Shown piece by piece: positions 52,965 through 60,830 of a stretch of DNA of 64,000 nt. The stretch lies in NCBI RefSeq assembly GCF_000425385.1, contig NZ_AUDI01000019.1, forward strand, positions 1 to 64,000. Reading direction: 5' to 3'. Position numbers and translations under genes: made by a program. Each line of letters starts with the position of its first letter. Within the stretch, counting starts at the first letter, position 1. A model generated the notes under the pieces. That model had not been told where the DNA came from, made no database searches, and saw only the letters and a program-made list of their open reading frames with translations. The stretch comes from Pseudoduganella violaceinigra DSM 15887 (GTDB lineage Bacteria > Pseudomonadota > Gammaproteobacteria > Burkholderiales > Burkholderiaceae_D).

Positions 52965-54063
52965 GGCATTGCCTGAACGCCTTGTAGTGCTGGGCGCGGC
53001 GAGCGGCAAGCGTCTGCGCTTGACGCAGCAGGCGCGCGCCCAGGCGGGACTGGCGCCGGCCGAAGTGCTCGAATGGCGCGACTGGCTGGCCGCGCCCGAA
53101 AAACTTGACGTGCTGCTGGCCCAGCCCAGTGTATTCAAGGTGGAGCCGCCGGGCGATGACCCCACCGTCCAGGCGCGATTGCTGGCGGACGGCTGCGAAG
53201 ATGGCGGCATCGCCGTGCCCGGACCGCTGGAACATGGCGAGGTCGCCGTTTCCGGCGCCTGGTACGCGGGCTTGTCGCGCGCCATGCTGCGCCTGGAGCG
53301 TCAGTTGGCGACGCTGCCTCAGGCGCGCGTGATGAACGCGCCGCGCGAAGCCCTGCTCATGACGGACAAGCTGGCATGCCAGCAGCACCTTGCCGGGCAC
53401 GGCGTGCCCGTGCCGGCCATGCTGGGCAGCGTAGACGGATACCATCATTTCCATGCGCTGCTCGACCATCACGGCCTGGACCGGGCCTTCATCAAGACCC
53501 GCTACGGATCCAGCGCCTCCGGTGTCGTCGCTTACCGGCGCAACCGGCGCGGCGACGAACAAGCCACCACGTCGGCGCAGCTGGTGCGGGAAAGCGGCGG
53601 CGCGCGGCTATTCAACGCCAAGCGCATGAGCTGCTACCGCCAAGCGGCGGATCTGCACACCTTGATCGACCTGTTGGCCGGGCAGCAGGCCTATGCCGAA
53701 GCCTGGCTGCCCAAGCCGCGCGCCGGAAACGGCCATTACGACTTCCGCGTACTCACGCTCGCCGGCAAGCCGGCGCACCGCGTGGCCCGTATCGGCACGC
53801 GCATGATGACCAACCTGCATCTGGATAACCGCCGCTTCGCCGCGGATGAACTGCTCGACCTGGCGTCGGCTGCGGCCCTGGAGCGCATCGCCGGCCAAGC
53901 CGCGCAGGCCTTCCCTGGCAGCCACGTCATCGGATTCGATATCGTGGCGCAGCGCGGCCAGGCGCACGTGCTGGAGGCGAATGCTTTCGGCGACCTGCTG
54001 CCGGGCCTGATGTGGCGTGGCCAGGATACCTATACAGCCCAATGGGAAAGCTTTACGCAATGA
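52930..54063 (+). CDS. STM4014 family protein, ATP-grasp-like
   Basis: About 377 residues. The middle and C-terminal parts resemble a RimK-like ATP-grasp fold: IKTRYGSSASGVVAYRRN (nucleotide lysine and glycine-rich loop), FRVLTLAGKPAHRVARIGT and a closing FDIVAQRGQAHVLEANAFGD, where E-x-N would hold magnesium. ATP-grasp enzymes activate carboxylates for ligation to amines or thiols. The ATG at 52930 has AGGA five bases upstream; later TTG codons at 52954 or 52969 are possible. Its stop overlaps the STM4013 start (ATGA). Confidence 0.8.
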   Translation: MTATATSPLGNKALPERLVVLGAASGKRLRLTQQARAQAGLAPAEVLEWRDWLAAPEKLDVLLAQPSVFKVEPPGDDPTVQARLLADGCEDGGIAVPGPLEHGEVAVSGAWYAGLSRAMLRLERQLATLPQARVMNAPREALLMTDKLACQQHLAGHGVPVPAMLGSVDGYHHFHALLDHHGLDRAFIKTRYGSSASGVVAYRRNRRGDEQATTSAQLVRESGGARLFNAKRMSCYRQAADLHTLIDLLAGQQAYAEAWLPKPRAGNGHYDFRVLTLAGKPAHRVARIGTRMMTNLHLDNRRFAADELLDLASAAALERIAGQAAQAFPGSHVIGFDIVAQRGQAHVLEANAFGDLLPGLMWRGQDTYTAQWESFTQ

Positions 54064-54896
54064 CGCTGCCAGTACACACCATCCCCGACATGAACAAGGT
54101 AGTCGGCAGCCACGACATCCTGTTCATCACGCTCGATACGCTGCGCTACGACGTCGCCCAGCAGTTGCACCAGGCGGGCGAGCTGCCCGTACTGGGCCGT
54201 TACCTGCCGCGTGGCGGCTGGGAGCGCCGCCATTCGCCAGCCAGTTTCACCTATGCGGCGCACCATGCGTTCTTTGCCGGTTTCCTGCCTACGCCGGACA
54301 GTCCCGGCCCCCATCCGCGCCTGTTCGCTACTGCCTTCGGCGGCAGCGAAACCACGTCCAAGCATACCTGCGTGTTCGAGCAGGAGAGTATTCCCGCCGG
54401 GCTGGCCGCTGCCGGCTACCATACGATCTGCATCGGCGGCGTCGGTTTTTTCAACAAGCTGACGGCCTTGGGGCGGGTGCTGCCCGCCATGTTCGCGGAA
54501 AGCCACTGGGCGCATTCGATGGGCGTGGATGCGCCGAATTCCACCGCGAACCAGACCGTGCTCGCGCAGCAATGCCTGCAGCAGGCGGGCGAACGGCGCG
54601 TCATGCTGTTCCTGAACGTGGCGGCAATCCACAAGCCAAACCGGGTCTACTTGCGCGGCAGTGAGCGCGACAGCCTGGAGAGTCACGCCGCGGCCTTACG
54701 CTATGTGGACGGCGCCCTGGCCCCGCTGCTGGAGGCCTGCGCGGCGCGTGCGCCAACCTTTGTCATCATCTGTTCCGATCATGGCAGCGCTTATGGTGAA
54801 GAGGGCTTCCATGGCCACCGCCTGGCGCACGAAACCGTCTGGAACGTCCCCTACGCGCATTTCTTCCTTAACTCGTCTGGAGCGACGCGACCTTGA
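54060..54896 (+). CDS. STM4013/SEN3800 family hydrolase (alkaline-phosphatase superfamily)
   Basis: 278 residues, cytosolic. The fold's metal ligands are visible: HDILFITLDTLRYD at the start and IICSDHGSAYGEEGFHGHRL (DHG with a following His) near the end. The nucleophile is probably in SFTYAAHHAFFAG, where a Ser/Thr replaces the CxPxR motif of true sulfatases, so formylglycine maturation is not expected. Phosphate, phosphonate or sulfate ester substrates are all possible. The start overlaps STM4014 and the stop overlaps the STM4012 TTG start. Confidence 0.85.
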   Translation: MTLPVHTIPDMNKVVGSHDILFITLDTLRYDVAQQLHQAGELPVLGRYLPRGGWERRHSPASFTYAAHHAFFAGFLPTPDSPGPHPRLFATAFGGSETTSKHTCVFEQESIPAGLAAAGYHTICIGGVGFFNKLTALGRVLPAMFAESHWAHSMGVDAPNSTANQTVLAQQCLQQAGERRVMLFLNVAAIHKPNRVYLRGSERDSLESHAAALRYVDGALAPLLEACAARAPTFVIICSDHGSAYGEEGFHGHRLAHETVWNVPYAHFFLNSSGATRP

Positions 54897-56272
54897 ACCA
54901 CCCCGTCCCCGCCAGCACGCTGGCACAACGCATGCGGCAAACGCCGTACCAGGCGTATTCTTATTCGTATCCGCACAAGTCGGCCTACCGGGCGCTGGAG
55001 CAGCCAGTGCCGCTGCAGCCCTTGTGGGCGGGTGAAGACCGTTCCTCGCTGTTTGCATATATTCACGTCCCATTTTGCGAAATGCGCTGCGGCTTTTGCA
55101 ACCTGTTCGCCATGGCCAATCCGGGCGAGGACCTGGTGGAACGCTATGTTTCGCAGGTGGTGCGCCAGATGCGCGTGCTGAACGATGTCTTGGGAGAGCG
55201 GCGTTTCGCCCGTTTCGCCCTTGGCGGCGGCACGCCGACCTTCCTGCAGCCGCACCAGCTGGAAACCTTGCTGCGCGCCGCCAACGATATTCTCGGCATT
55301 TCGCTGGATAGCACGTCGGCCGGCATCGAAGCCTCGCCGGAAACCGCGACCGCCGACCGGCTGCAGCTGTGCCGCAGCATGGGCATCGACCGCGTCAGCC
55401 TTGGCATCCAGAGTTTCTCTGCCCCCGAAATGAAGGCGCTGGCACGCCCGCAGCAGAACGACGCGGTGCGCGCCGCCATTGAGCGCATTCGCGCCGCCGG
55501 CTTCCCGACGCTGAACCTGGACCTGATCTACGGCATCGCCGGACAGACCATTGCCAGCCTGCTGGCATCGATCGACAGCGCACTGGAATTCATGCCGGAA
55601 GAGCTGTACCTGTACCCGCTGTACGTGCGCCAGCACACTGGCCTGGGCAAACTGGCGCAGCGGCGCGCGACGGGCTGTTTCGAAGCGATTGCGCTGGCGC
55701 CGGATGGCGACAGCCGCCTGCAGCTGTATATCGCCGCGCGCGACCATTTGCGTGCCCGCGGCTACGTGCAGGTATCCATGCGCATGTTCCGCGCGCCGCG
55801 TGCCCCGGTCCAGGGCGGACCTTCCTATTGCTGCCAGGATGATGGCATGGTCGGCATGGGCACTGGCGCCCGGTCCTATACGCGCTCGCTGCATTACTCC
55901 ACCGATTACGCGGTGGGCCGCACCGGCACGATGGACATCATCAAGAACTACCTCGCCTACGACGACGAGGAATTCACGCAAGCCCGCCACGGTTTCCACC
56001 TGAGCGCGGACGAACAGCGGCGGCGCTTTGTGATCCAGTCCCTGCTCACAGAACCGGGCCTGGACCTGCAAGCCTACGCGCGCCGCTTCGGCGGCGAATG
56101 CCTGGACCACTTGCCCGGTTTGCTGGAGTTGCCAGCGCTTGGCCTGGCGGAGCAGTCGGGCCCCATCCTGCGCCTGAACGACATGGGCTACGCCTATGCC
56201 GACACCATCGGCCCGTGGCTGGCATCCGATAATGTCCAGGCCCTGATGGCCAGCGGCGGCGCCTCGTGCTGA
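54893..56272 (+). CDS. STM4012 family radical SAM protein (HemN/HemW-like)
   Basis: 459 residues. The 4Fe-4S motif is C62-x3-C66-x2-C69 in HVPFCEMRCGFCNLF. HemN-like blocks follow: LGGGTPTFLQPHQLE, GIEASPETATADRL, GIDRVSLGIQSF, NLDLIYGIAGQT and MVGMGTGARSY. It differs from HemN and HemW in the YQAYSYSYPHKSAYR N-terminal extension and in the C-terminal half, so it is a separate family. Start is a TTG overlapping the STM4013 stop, the only start at the right place. Part of the STM4015-4011 cluster. Confidence 0.9.
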   Translation: MNHPVPASTLAQRMRQTPYQAYSYSYPHKSAYRALEQPVPLQPLWAGEDRSSLFAYIHVPFCEMRCGFCNLFAMANPGEDLVERYVSQVVRQMRVLNDVLGERRFARFALGGGTPTFLQPHQLETLLRAANDILGISLDSTSAGIEASPETATADRLQLCRSMGIDRVSLGIQSFSAPEMKALARPQQNDAVRAAIERIRAAGFPTLNLDLIYGIAGQTIASLLASIDSALEFMPEELYLYPLYVRQHTGLGKLAQRRATGCFEAIALAPDGDSRLQLYIAARDHLRARGYVQVSMRMFRAPRAPVQGGPSYCCQDDGMVGMGTGARSYTRSLHYSTDYAVGRTGTMDIIKNYLAYDDEEFTQARHGFHLSADEQRRRFVIQSLLTEPGLDLQAYARRFGGECLDHLPGLLELPALGLAEQSGPILRLNDMGYAYADTIGPWLASDNVQALMASGGASC

Positions 56273-57153
56273 ATGCCGCAAGCGCGGCGCCGCTCTCGCT
56301 GCTGTACCGGGGTACCCTGGAGAGCTGCAACTACGATTGCGGATACTGTCCGTTCGCCAAGCGGAAAGACAGCCGCGCGAGGTTGGCAAAAGACGCGGCC
56401 GAAGTCGCGCGCTTTGTGGAGTGGGCAGGGCGGCAGGAGCGCCCTCTGCGCATTCTGTTTACGCCCTGGGGCGAAGCGCTGGTGCGGCGCCATTACCGGG
56501 AAGCGGTAGCGGCGCTGGCGGCGATGCCCCACGTGCAGCAGGTTTCGGTGCAAACCAACCTTGCCGCACCAATGTCCTGGCTGGAAGATATCGAGGCAGG
56601 CAAAGTGTCGTTATGGTGCACATACCACCCGGGACAGACCCCGCAGCGGCGCTTTCTTGAGCGCTGCACACGGCTTGACCGGATGGGAATCCGCTACTCG
56701 GTTGGGGTGGTGGCGATGCGCGAGCATTTCAATGAGATTCGCGAACTGCGCGCGGCGCTGCCGGCTGGCCAATACCTATGGCTGAACGCCTACGACCGGC
56801 GGGGCCCTGGCTACTATGCGCCCGAAGACCTTGTCTGGCTGGAGGCCATCGACCCGTGGTTCCTCCATAACCGCCGGCCAGCGCCTTCGCGCGGCGCTCC
56901 CTGCGCCGCCGGCGAGGACTCTGTTACCGTGGATGGCGACGGCGAGGTGCAGCGCTGTCACTTCGTCCCGCAAAGACTGGGAAACCTGTACAGCGACTCG
57001 CTTGAGACGATGCTTGGAGAGCGCCCGTGCAGCCGCTTGAAATGCGATTGTTATATCGGATACGTGCACCGGCGCGATTTGCCGTTTCAGGCGGAGTTCG
57101 GGATCGGAACCCTGGCCCGAATCCCGCTACGATTGCAGGTGAACTTGGGCTAA
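56266..57153 (+). CDS. STM4011 family radical SAM protein
   Basis: 295 residues. Radical SAM motif C21-x3-C25-x2-C28 in ESCNYDCGYCPFAKR, followed by the TPWGEALVRRHYREAV and VQTNLAAPMSWLEDI strands of the partial TIM barrel. The C-terminal quarter has extra cysteines: GAPCAAGEDSV, QRCHFVPQRLGNLY and CSRLKCDCYIGYVH, reminiscent of a SPASM/twitch auxiliary cluster. Such pairs of radical SAM enzymes usually modify peptides or small molecules. The GTG start overlaps the STM4012 stop by seven bases. Last gene of the cluster. Confidence 0.88.
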   Translation: MLNAASAAPLSLLYRGTLESCNYDCGYCPFAKRKDSRARLAKDAAEVARFVEWAGRQERPLRILFTPWGEALVRRHYREAVAALAAMPHVQQVSVQTNLAAPMSWLEDIEAGKVSLWCTYHPGQTPQRRFLERCTRLDRMGIRYSVGVVAMREHFNEIRELRAALPAGQYLWLNAYDRRGPGYYAPEDLVWLEAIDPWFLHNRRPAPSRGAPCAAGEDSVTVDGDGEVQRCHFVPQRLGNLYSDSLETMLGERPCSRLKCDCYIGYVHRRDLPFQAEFGIGTLARIPLRLQVNLG

Positions 57154-57219
57154 CGTAGACGACGGCTAAGGGTGTGGTGTGACCGTTTAAAAATCTAAAT
57201 ACTTGAAGATGTAGACCCC

Positions 57220-57358
57220 ACGCACAATCTAAGTCGATGCCATTAGCCCAGGCTTGTGCCTCGGGTTTTGATCCGAAGGTTTTGCTGTGAACTGGAAATC
57301 CGCGCTTGCGGATGATCGCCTGCCACTGGTGGGGACCGCGTTTTCTGATTGTTGCCAC
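57220..57358 (-). pseudogene. Integrase N-terminal remnant
   Basis: From a GTG with GAGG before it, the first about 45 codons read ATIRKRGPHQWQAIIRKRG, then TFGSKPEAQAWANGID. This is the typical N-terminal SAM-like arm (MATIxKRGxxQWxAxIRRKG) of phage and island tyrosine recombinases. After this the frame drifts into non-coding sequence and the antisense of STM4011, so the catalytic domain is gone. It lies 130 bp from the 3' end of a tRNA-Leu gene and points away from it, the usual position of an island integrase. Confidence 0.65.
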
Positions 57359-57488
57359 ATTTGCCTCACATGAAAGTGTGCCAGACGTGTGACAAAAACC
57401 AACTTGTCCGTGGGTGGGGAGACTCGCCTACTGGCGGGGTACCCAGCGGAGAACGGCTCAGATACTAGGTAGGAGACGAATTGTTTCT

Positions 57489-57575
57489 TGGTGCCCCGGG
57501 CCGGAATCGAACCGGCACGCCCTTGCAGGCAACGGATTTTAAGTCCGGTGTGTCTACCAATTTCACCACCGGGGC
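57489..57575 (-). tRNA. tRNA-Leu (anticodon TAA)
   Basis: 87 nt including an encoded CCA. GCCCCGG at the 5' end pairs with CCGGGGC at the 3' end. The D arm (GGTGGTGAAATTGGTAGACAC), the anticodon loop CTTAAAA, a long variable arm (class II, as expected for Leu) and GGTTCGATTCC of the T arm are all visible on the minus strand. The anticodon bases are at 57539-57541. It is a known type of attachment site, and an integrase remnant sits downstream of its 3' end. Confidence 0.95.
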
Positions 57576-57699
57576 ATGCTTGAAGCCCGCTATTATGACA
57601 TGCCTATTCGTTAACTGCCAGTAATTGAGAATTTGGCAACGCTTGTAATCGGCCCGGAATGTTGTAGCATGCTGGTCGCAGAATTCCAGGAAAGACCCC

Positions 57700-58542
57700 A
57701 TGCAAATCCAAATCAATGACGTCCTGCGGGACTATATCGAACCCTTGACCGAGGCTGAGCGCACCGCGCTGGAACGCAGCCTCCTGGCCGAGGGCTGCCG
57801 CGATGCGCTGGTGCTGTGGAACGATGTTTTGGTCGATGGCCATAACCGCTACTCGATCTGCCAGCAGCACGGTATTCCATTCAAGGTCACCCAGAACACG
57901 AGCTTCAAGAATATGGAAGACGTGATGCTGTGGATGATCGACAACCACCTGGGCCGCCGCAGCGTGTCGGACTTCCAGCGCGGCGTACTGGCTTTGCGCC
58001 AGCAGGAAATCCTGGCCAAGCGCGAGCAGGCGGTCAAGGAGCGCGCCCAGGCCGAAGATGCGGCGATTGCGCCGCCCGACCCCGAGAGCGAGGAGCCGGC
58101 TGCGCCGCCCAAACCGAAAGCCAAGCGCGAAGACATCGCCCGCGCGGCGCGCCTGAGCGCGAATACCCTTGGCCAAATCGAAAAGATCACCCGCAGCGCT
58201 ACGCCGGAATTGGTGGAAGCGGTGCGCTCCGGTACGATTTCCATCAACGCCGCCGCGACCGTGGCCTCGCTGCCGGAAGAAGACCAGAAGTCGGCAGTGG
58301 CTGGTGGCCGCAAGTTCCTGCAGCAGGCCGCCCGCGAAATCCGCGAGCAGCGTGCCGCCAATCGTCCGGCAAAGCCGCCGAGAGACGATGCGGGCGCCTA
58401 CGATGCCCCCGAGCGCCCGGCGCCGTTGACCGAAGTCGAAGTGCTGCGCCTGGAAATCTCGCAACTGAAGGAAAAGAATGCCGCGCTGCGCGCCGAAAAT
58501 GCCGAACTGCGCGAGCGCATTGCACAACTCGTGGAGCAATAA
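57700..58542 (+). CDS. ParB-like / plasmid replication-partition-type protein
   Basis: 280 residues. The N-terminal VDGHNRYSICQQHGIPF block with upstream YIEPLTEAE matches the ParB/Srx-type nuclease-fold domain; an HTH-like helical region (KREDIARAARLSANTLGQIEKI, then AGSTISINAAATVA-like helices) follows. A flexible proline-rich linker (about 110-140) and a C-terminal coiled coil (LEISQLKEKNAALRAENAEL) complete it. Such stand-alone proteins occur in chromosomes and plasmids and their targets are unknown. CCAGGAAAG precedes the ATG. The acylase gene starts three bases after its stop. Confidence 0.75.
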   Translation: MQIQINDVLRDYIEPLTEAERTALERSLLAEGCRDALVLWNDVLVDGHNRYSICQQHGIPFKVTQNTSFKNMEDVMLWMIDNHLGRRSVSDFQRGVLALRQQEILAKREQAVKERAQAEDAAIAPPDPESEEPAAPPKPKAKREDIARAARLSANTLGQIEKITRSATPELVEAVRSGTISINAAATVASLPEEDQKSAVAGGRKFLQQAAREIREQRAANRPAKPPRDDAGAYDAPERPAPLTEVEVLRLEISQLKEKNAALRAENAELRERIAQLVEQ

Positions 58543-58545
58543 AGC

Positions 58546-60747
58546 ATGCAAAGACTGAGTGCCGCGCTGTTCGCCTGCTGTGCCATCCCTGCGATTGCCG
58601 CCCCGGCCGCGCCACAGGCGCCGGGGCAATTGAATCCCGCTGAAGTGCTGCGCCTGCAATCGGTTGCCAAGCGCGTCACCATCATGCGCGACAAATGGGG
58701 CATTCCGCATATTTATGGCAAGAGCGATGCGGACGCGGTATTCGGCATGATGTACGCCCAGTCGGAGGATGACTTCAAGCGCATCGAGCTGAATTTCATC
58801 AACGCCATGGGACGCCTGGCGGAAGTCGAGGGCGAAAAGGCGCTGTACCAGGATTTGCGCATGAAGCTCTTCATCACCCCGGATCAGCTGAAAGCGCAGT
58901 ACAAGGCCAGCCCGGATTGGCTGAAGAAGTTGATGGGAGCATGGGCCGACGGCCTGAATTTCTACCTGCATACGCATCCGACAGTACAGCCACGCCTGAT
59001 CACGCGCTTCGAGCCGTGGATGGCCTTGAGCTTCAGCGAGGGCAGCATTGGCGGCGATATTGAAACGGTCAATATCGAGCAATTGAAGGCGTTCTATGGC
59101 GAGCGCCCGGCGCCGTCGCTGGCTGCGCGGGGCAGCGACCTGGATAAGGAGTCAGCCGGTTCGAACGGCTTTGCCATTGCGCCGGCCTTGAGCAAGTCGG
59201 GACACGCGCTGTTGATGATCAACCCGCATACGTCGTTCTACTTCCGCCCCGAAATCCATGTGAGCAGCCAGGAAGGCCTGAATGCCTACGGTGCCGTGAC
59301 TTGGGGCCAGTTCTTCGTCTACCAGGGCTTTAACGACCGCATCGGCTGGATGCATACCTCCGGCGGCGGCGACGTGATCGACGAATACCTGGAAACGGTG
59401 GTTGAAAAGAACGGCAAGTTCTTCTACCAGTATGGCAAGGAACTGCGTCCCTTCCGCACCGAGTATATTCGCTTGCCATACAAGGCTTCCGACGGCAGTG
59501 TGGCCGAGAAGACTGTGACCGCCTACTTCACGCATCGCGGCCCTGTGGTGCGAGAGAAGGATGGCAAGTGGGTGTCGGTGGCCATGATGAACGAGCCGTT
59601 GAAGGCGCTGACGCAGTCCTTCATCCGCACCAAGGCGCGCAATTATCCGGCTTTCTACAAATCGATGGAGTTGCGCACCAATTCCTCGAACAATACCGTG
59701 TACGCCGATGCCGACGGTAATATCGCTTATTTCCACGGCAATTTCATGCCTGTGCGCGATACGCGTTTCGACTATAGCAAACCGGTCGATGGCGCGGAGC
59801 CGGCGACTGACTGGAAGGGCTTGCACCAGGTGCGCGAGACCATCCAGCTGTTCAACCCGAAAAGCGGCTGGATCCAGAACACCAACAACTGGCCGTTTTC
59901 GGCGGCCGGCGCCTACAGCCCGCGTCCGGAAGACTATCCGGCCTATATGTCGGTCAATCCCGAGAATGCGCGCGGCATCCATGCTGTGCGCGTGCTGCAA
60001 GGGAAGAAGGACTTCACCATCGACAGCCTGATCGCCGCCGCCTACGACAGCCAGCTGACCGCTTTCGAGCCGCTGCTGCCGCTGCTTGTGCGTGCCTATG
60101 ACGAGTCGCCGGCCAGCGACCTGGCCAAAGCCGCTGTGATCGAGCAGGTCACACTGCTGCGCGACTGGGATATGCGCTATTCGCTCGCGTCGGTGCCGAC
60201 CTCGGTGGCGATCTACTGGCTGCAGGACCAGGTCAAGACATTCGGTCCGGCGGCGAAAGAGAAGGGCATGCCGGTGCTGGACTACCTGGCCAGTCAGCTG
60301 ACGTCGAAGCAGCGCCTGGAGTCGCTGGTGCGTGCCTCCAACAAGCTGTCTTCGGACTTCGGCACCTGGAAGACGCCATGGGGCGAGATCAACCGCTTCC
60401 AGCGCCTGAGCGGCGACATCGCGCAGACCTTCGACGACACCAAGCCAAGCATTCCGGTGCCTTACGCTTCCGGCAACTGGGGAGCGCTGGCCGCCTTCGG
60501 CATGACCTCGCAGCAACGCAGCAAGCGCATTTATGGCGAACGCGGCAACAGCTTTGTGGCGGCCGTGGAGTTCGGGCCGAAGATCAAAGCGAAAAGCATC
60601 CTGGCCGGCGGCGAAAGCGGCGATCCGGCTTCGCCGCATTTCAACGACCAGGCCGAGATGTACGCGCGGGGCGAGTTCAAGGATGTGCTGTTCTACAAGG
60701 ACGACATCGAAAAGAACCTGGAACGCAAGTATCATCCGGGCGAATAA
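58546..60747 (+). CDS. Penicillin acylase family Ntn-hydrolase (acyl-homoserine-lactone or beta-lactam acylase-like)
   Basis: 733 residues, signal peptide (ALFACCAIPAIA). The alpha chain carries WGIPHIYGKSDADAVFGMMYAQSEDD. The chain is cut before the serine of AGSNGFAIAPALSKSG at about residue 205, which becomes the nucleophilic N-terminus of the beta chain. NPHTSFYFRPEIHV, FDRIG-like GFNDRIGWMHTSGG and ENTNNWPF-like QNTNNWPFSA blocks fit the family. It hydrolyses amide bonds of acylated small molecules in the periplasm; AHL quenching is possible but not shown. Co-transcribed with the ParB-like gene. Confidence 0.9.
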   Translation: MQRLSAALFACCAIPAIAAPAAPQAPGQLNPAEVLRLQSVAKRVTIMRDKWGIPHIYGKSDADAVFGMMYAQSEDDFKRIELNFINAMGRLAEVEGEKALYQDLRMKLFITPDQLKAQYKASPDWLKKLMGAWADGLNFYLHTHPTVQPRLITRFEPWMALSFSEGSIGGDIETVNIEQLKAFYGERPAPSLAARGSDLDKESAGSNGFAIAPALSKSGHALLMINPHTSFYFRPEIHVSSQEGLNAYGAVTWGQFFVYQGFNDRIGWMHTSGGGDVIDEYLETVVEKNGKFFYQYGKELRPFRTEYIRLPYKASDGSVAEKTVTAYFTHRGPVVREKDGKWVSVAMMNEPLKALTQSFIRTKARNYPAFYKSMELRTNSSNNTVYADADGNIAYFHGNFMPVRDTRFDYSKPVDGAEPATDWKGLHQVRETIQLFNPKSGWIQNTNNWPFSAAGAYSPRPEDYPAYMSVNPENARGIHAVRVLQGKKDFTIDSLIAAAYDSQLTAFEPLLPLLVRAYDESPASDLAKAAVIEQVTLLRDWDMRYSLASVPTSVAIYWLQDQVKTFGPAAKEKGMPVLDYLASQLTSKQRLESLVRASNKLSSDFGTWKTPWGEINRFQRLSGDIAQTFDDTKPSIPVPYASGNWGALAAFGMTSQQRSKRIYGERGNSFVAAVEFGPKIKAKSILAGGESGDPASPHFNDQAEMYARGEFKDVLFYKDDIEKNLERKYHPGE

Positions 60748-60830
60748 GGCTCACGTTTGAGCTAGCGCAAAGTCCTTCCGGCATTGGCAGGCGCACAATG
60801 AAGTAACAAACTGCCAATTGGGGAGGCGCC

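Noticed and set aside
54060-54896. STM4013 as a sulfatase activated by the FGE-like domain encoded at 32.5-33.3 kb
   Set aside because: The hydrolase lacks CxPxR and the FGE-like domain lacks its catalytic cysteines.
57465-57716. 83-codon frame across tRNA-Leu
   Set aside because: Translation of the tRNA itself and its flanks.
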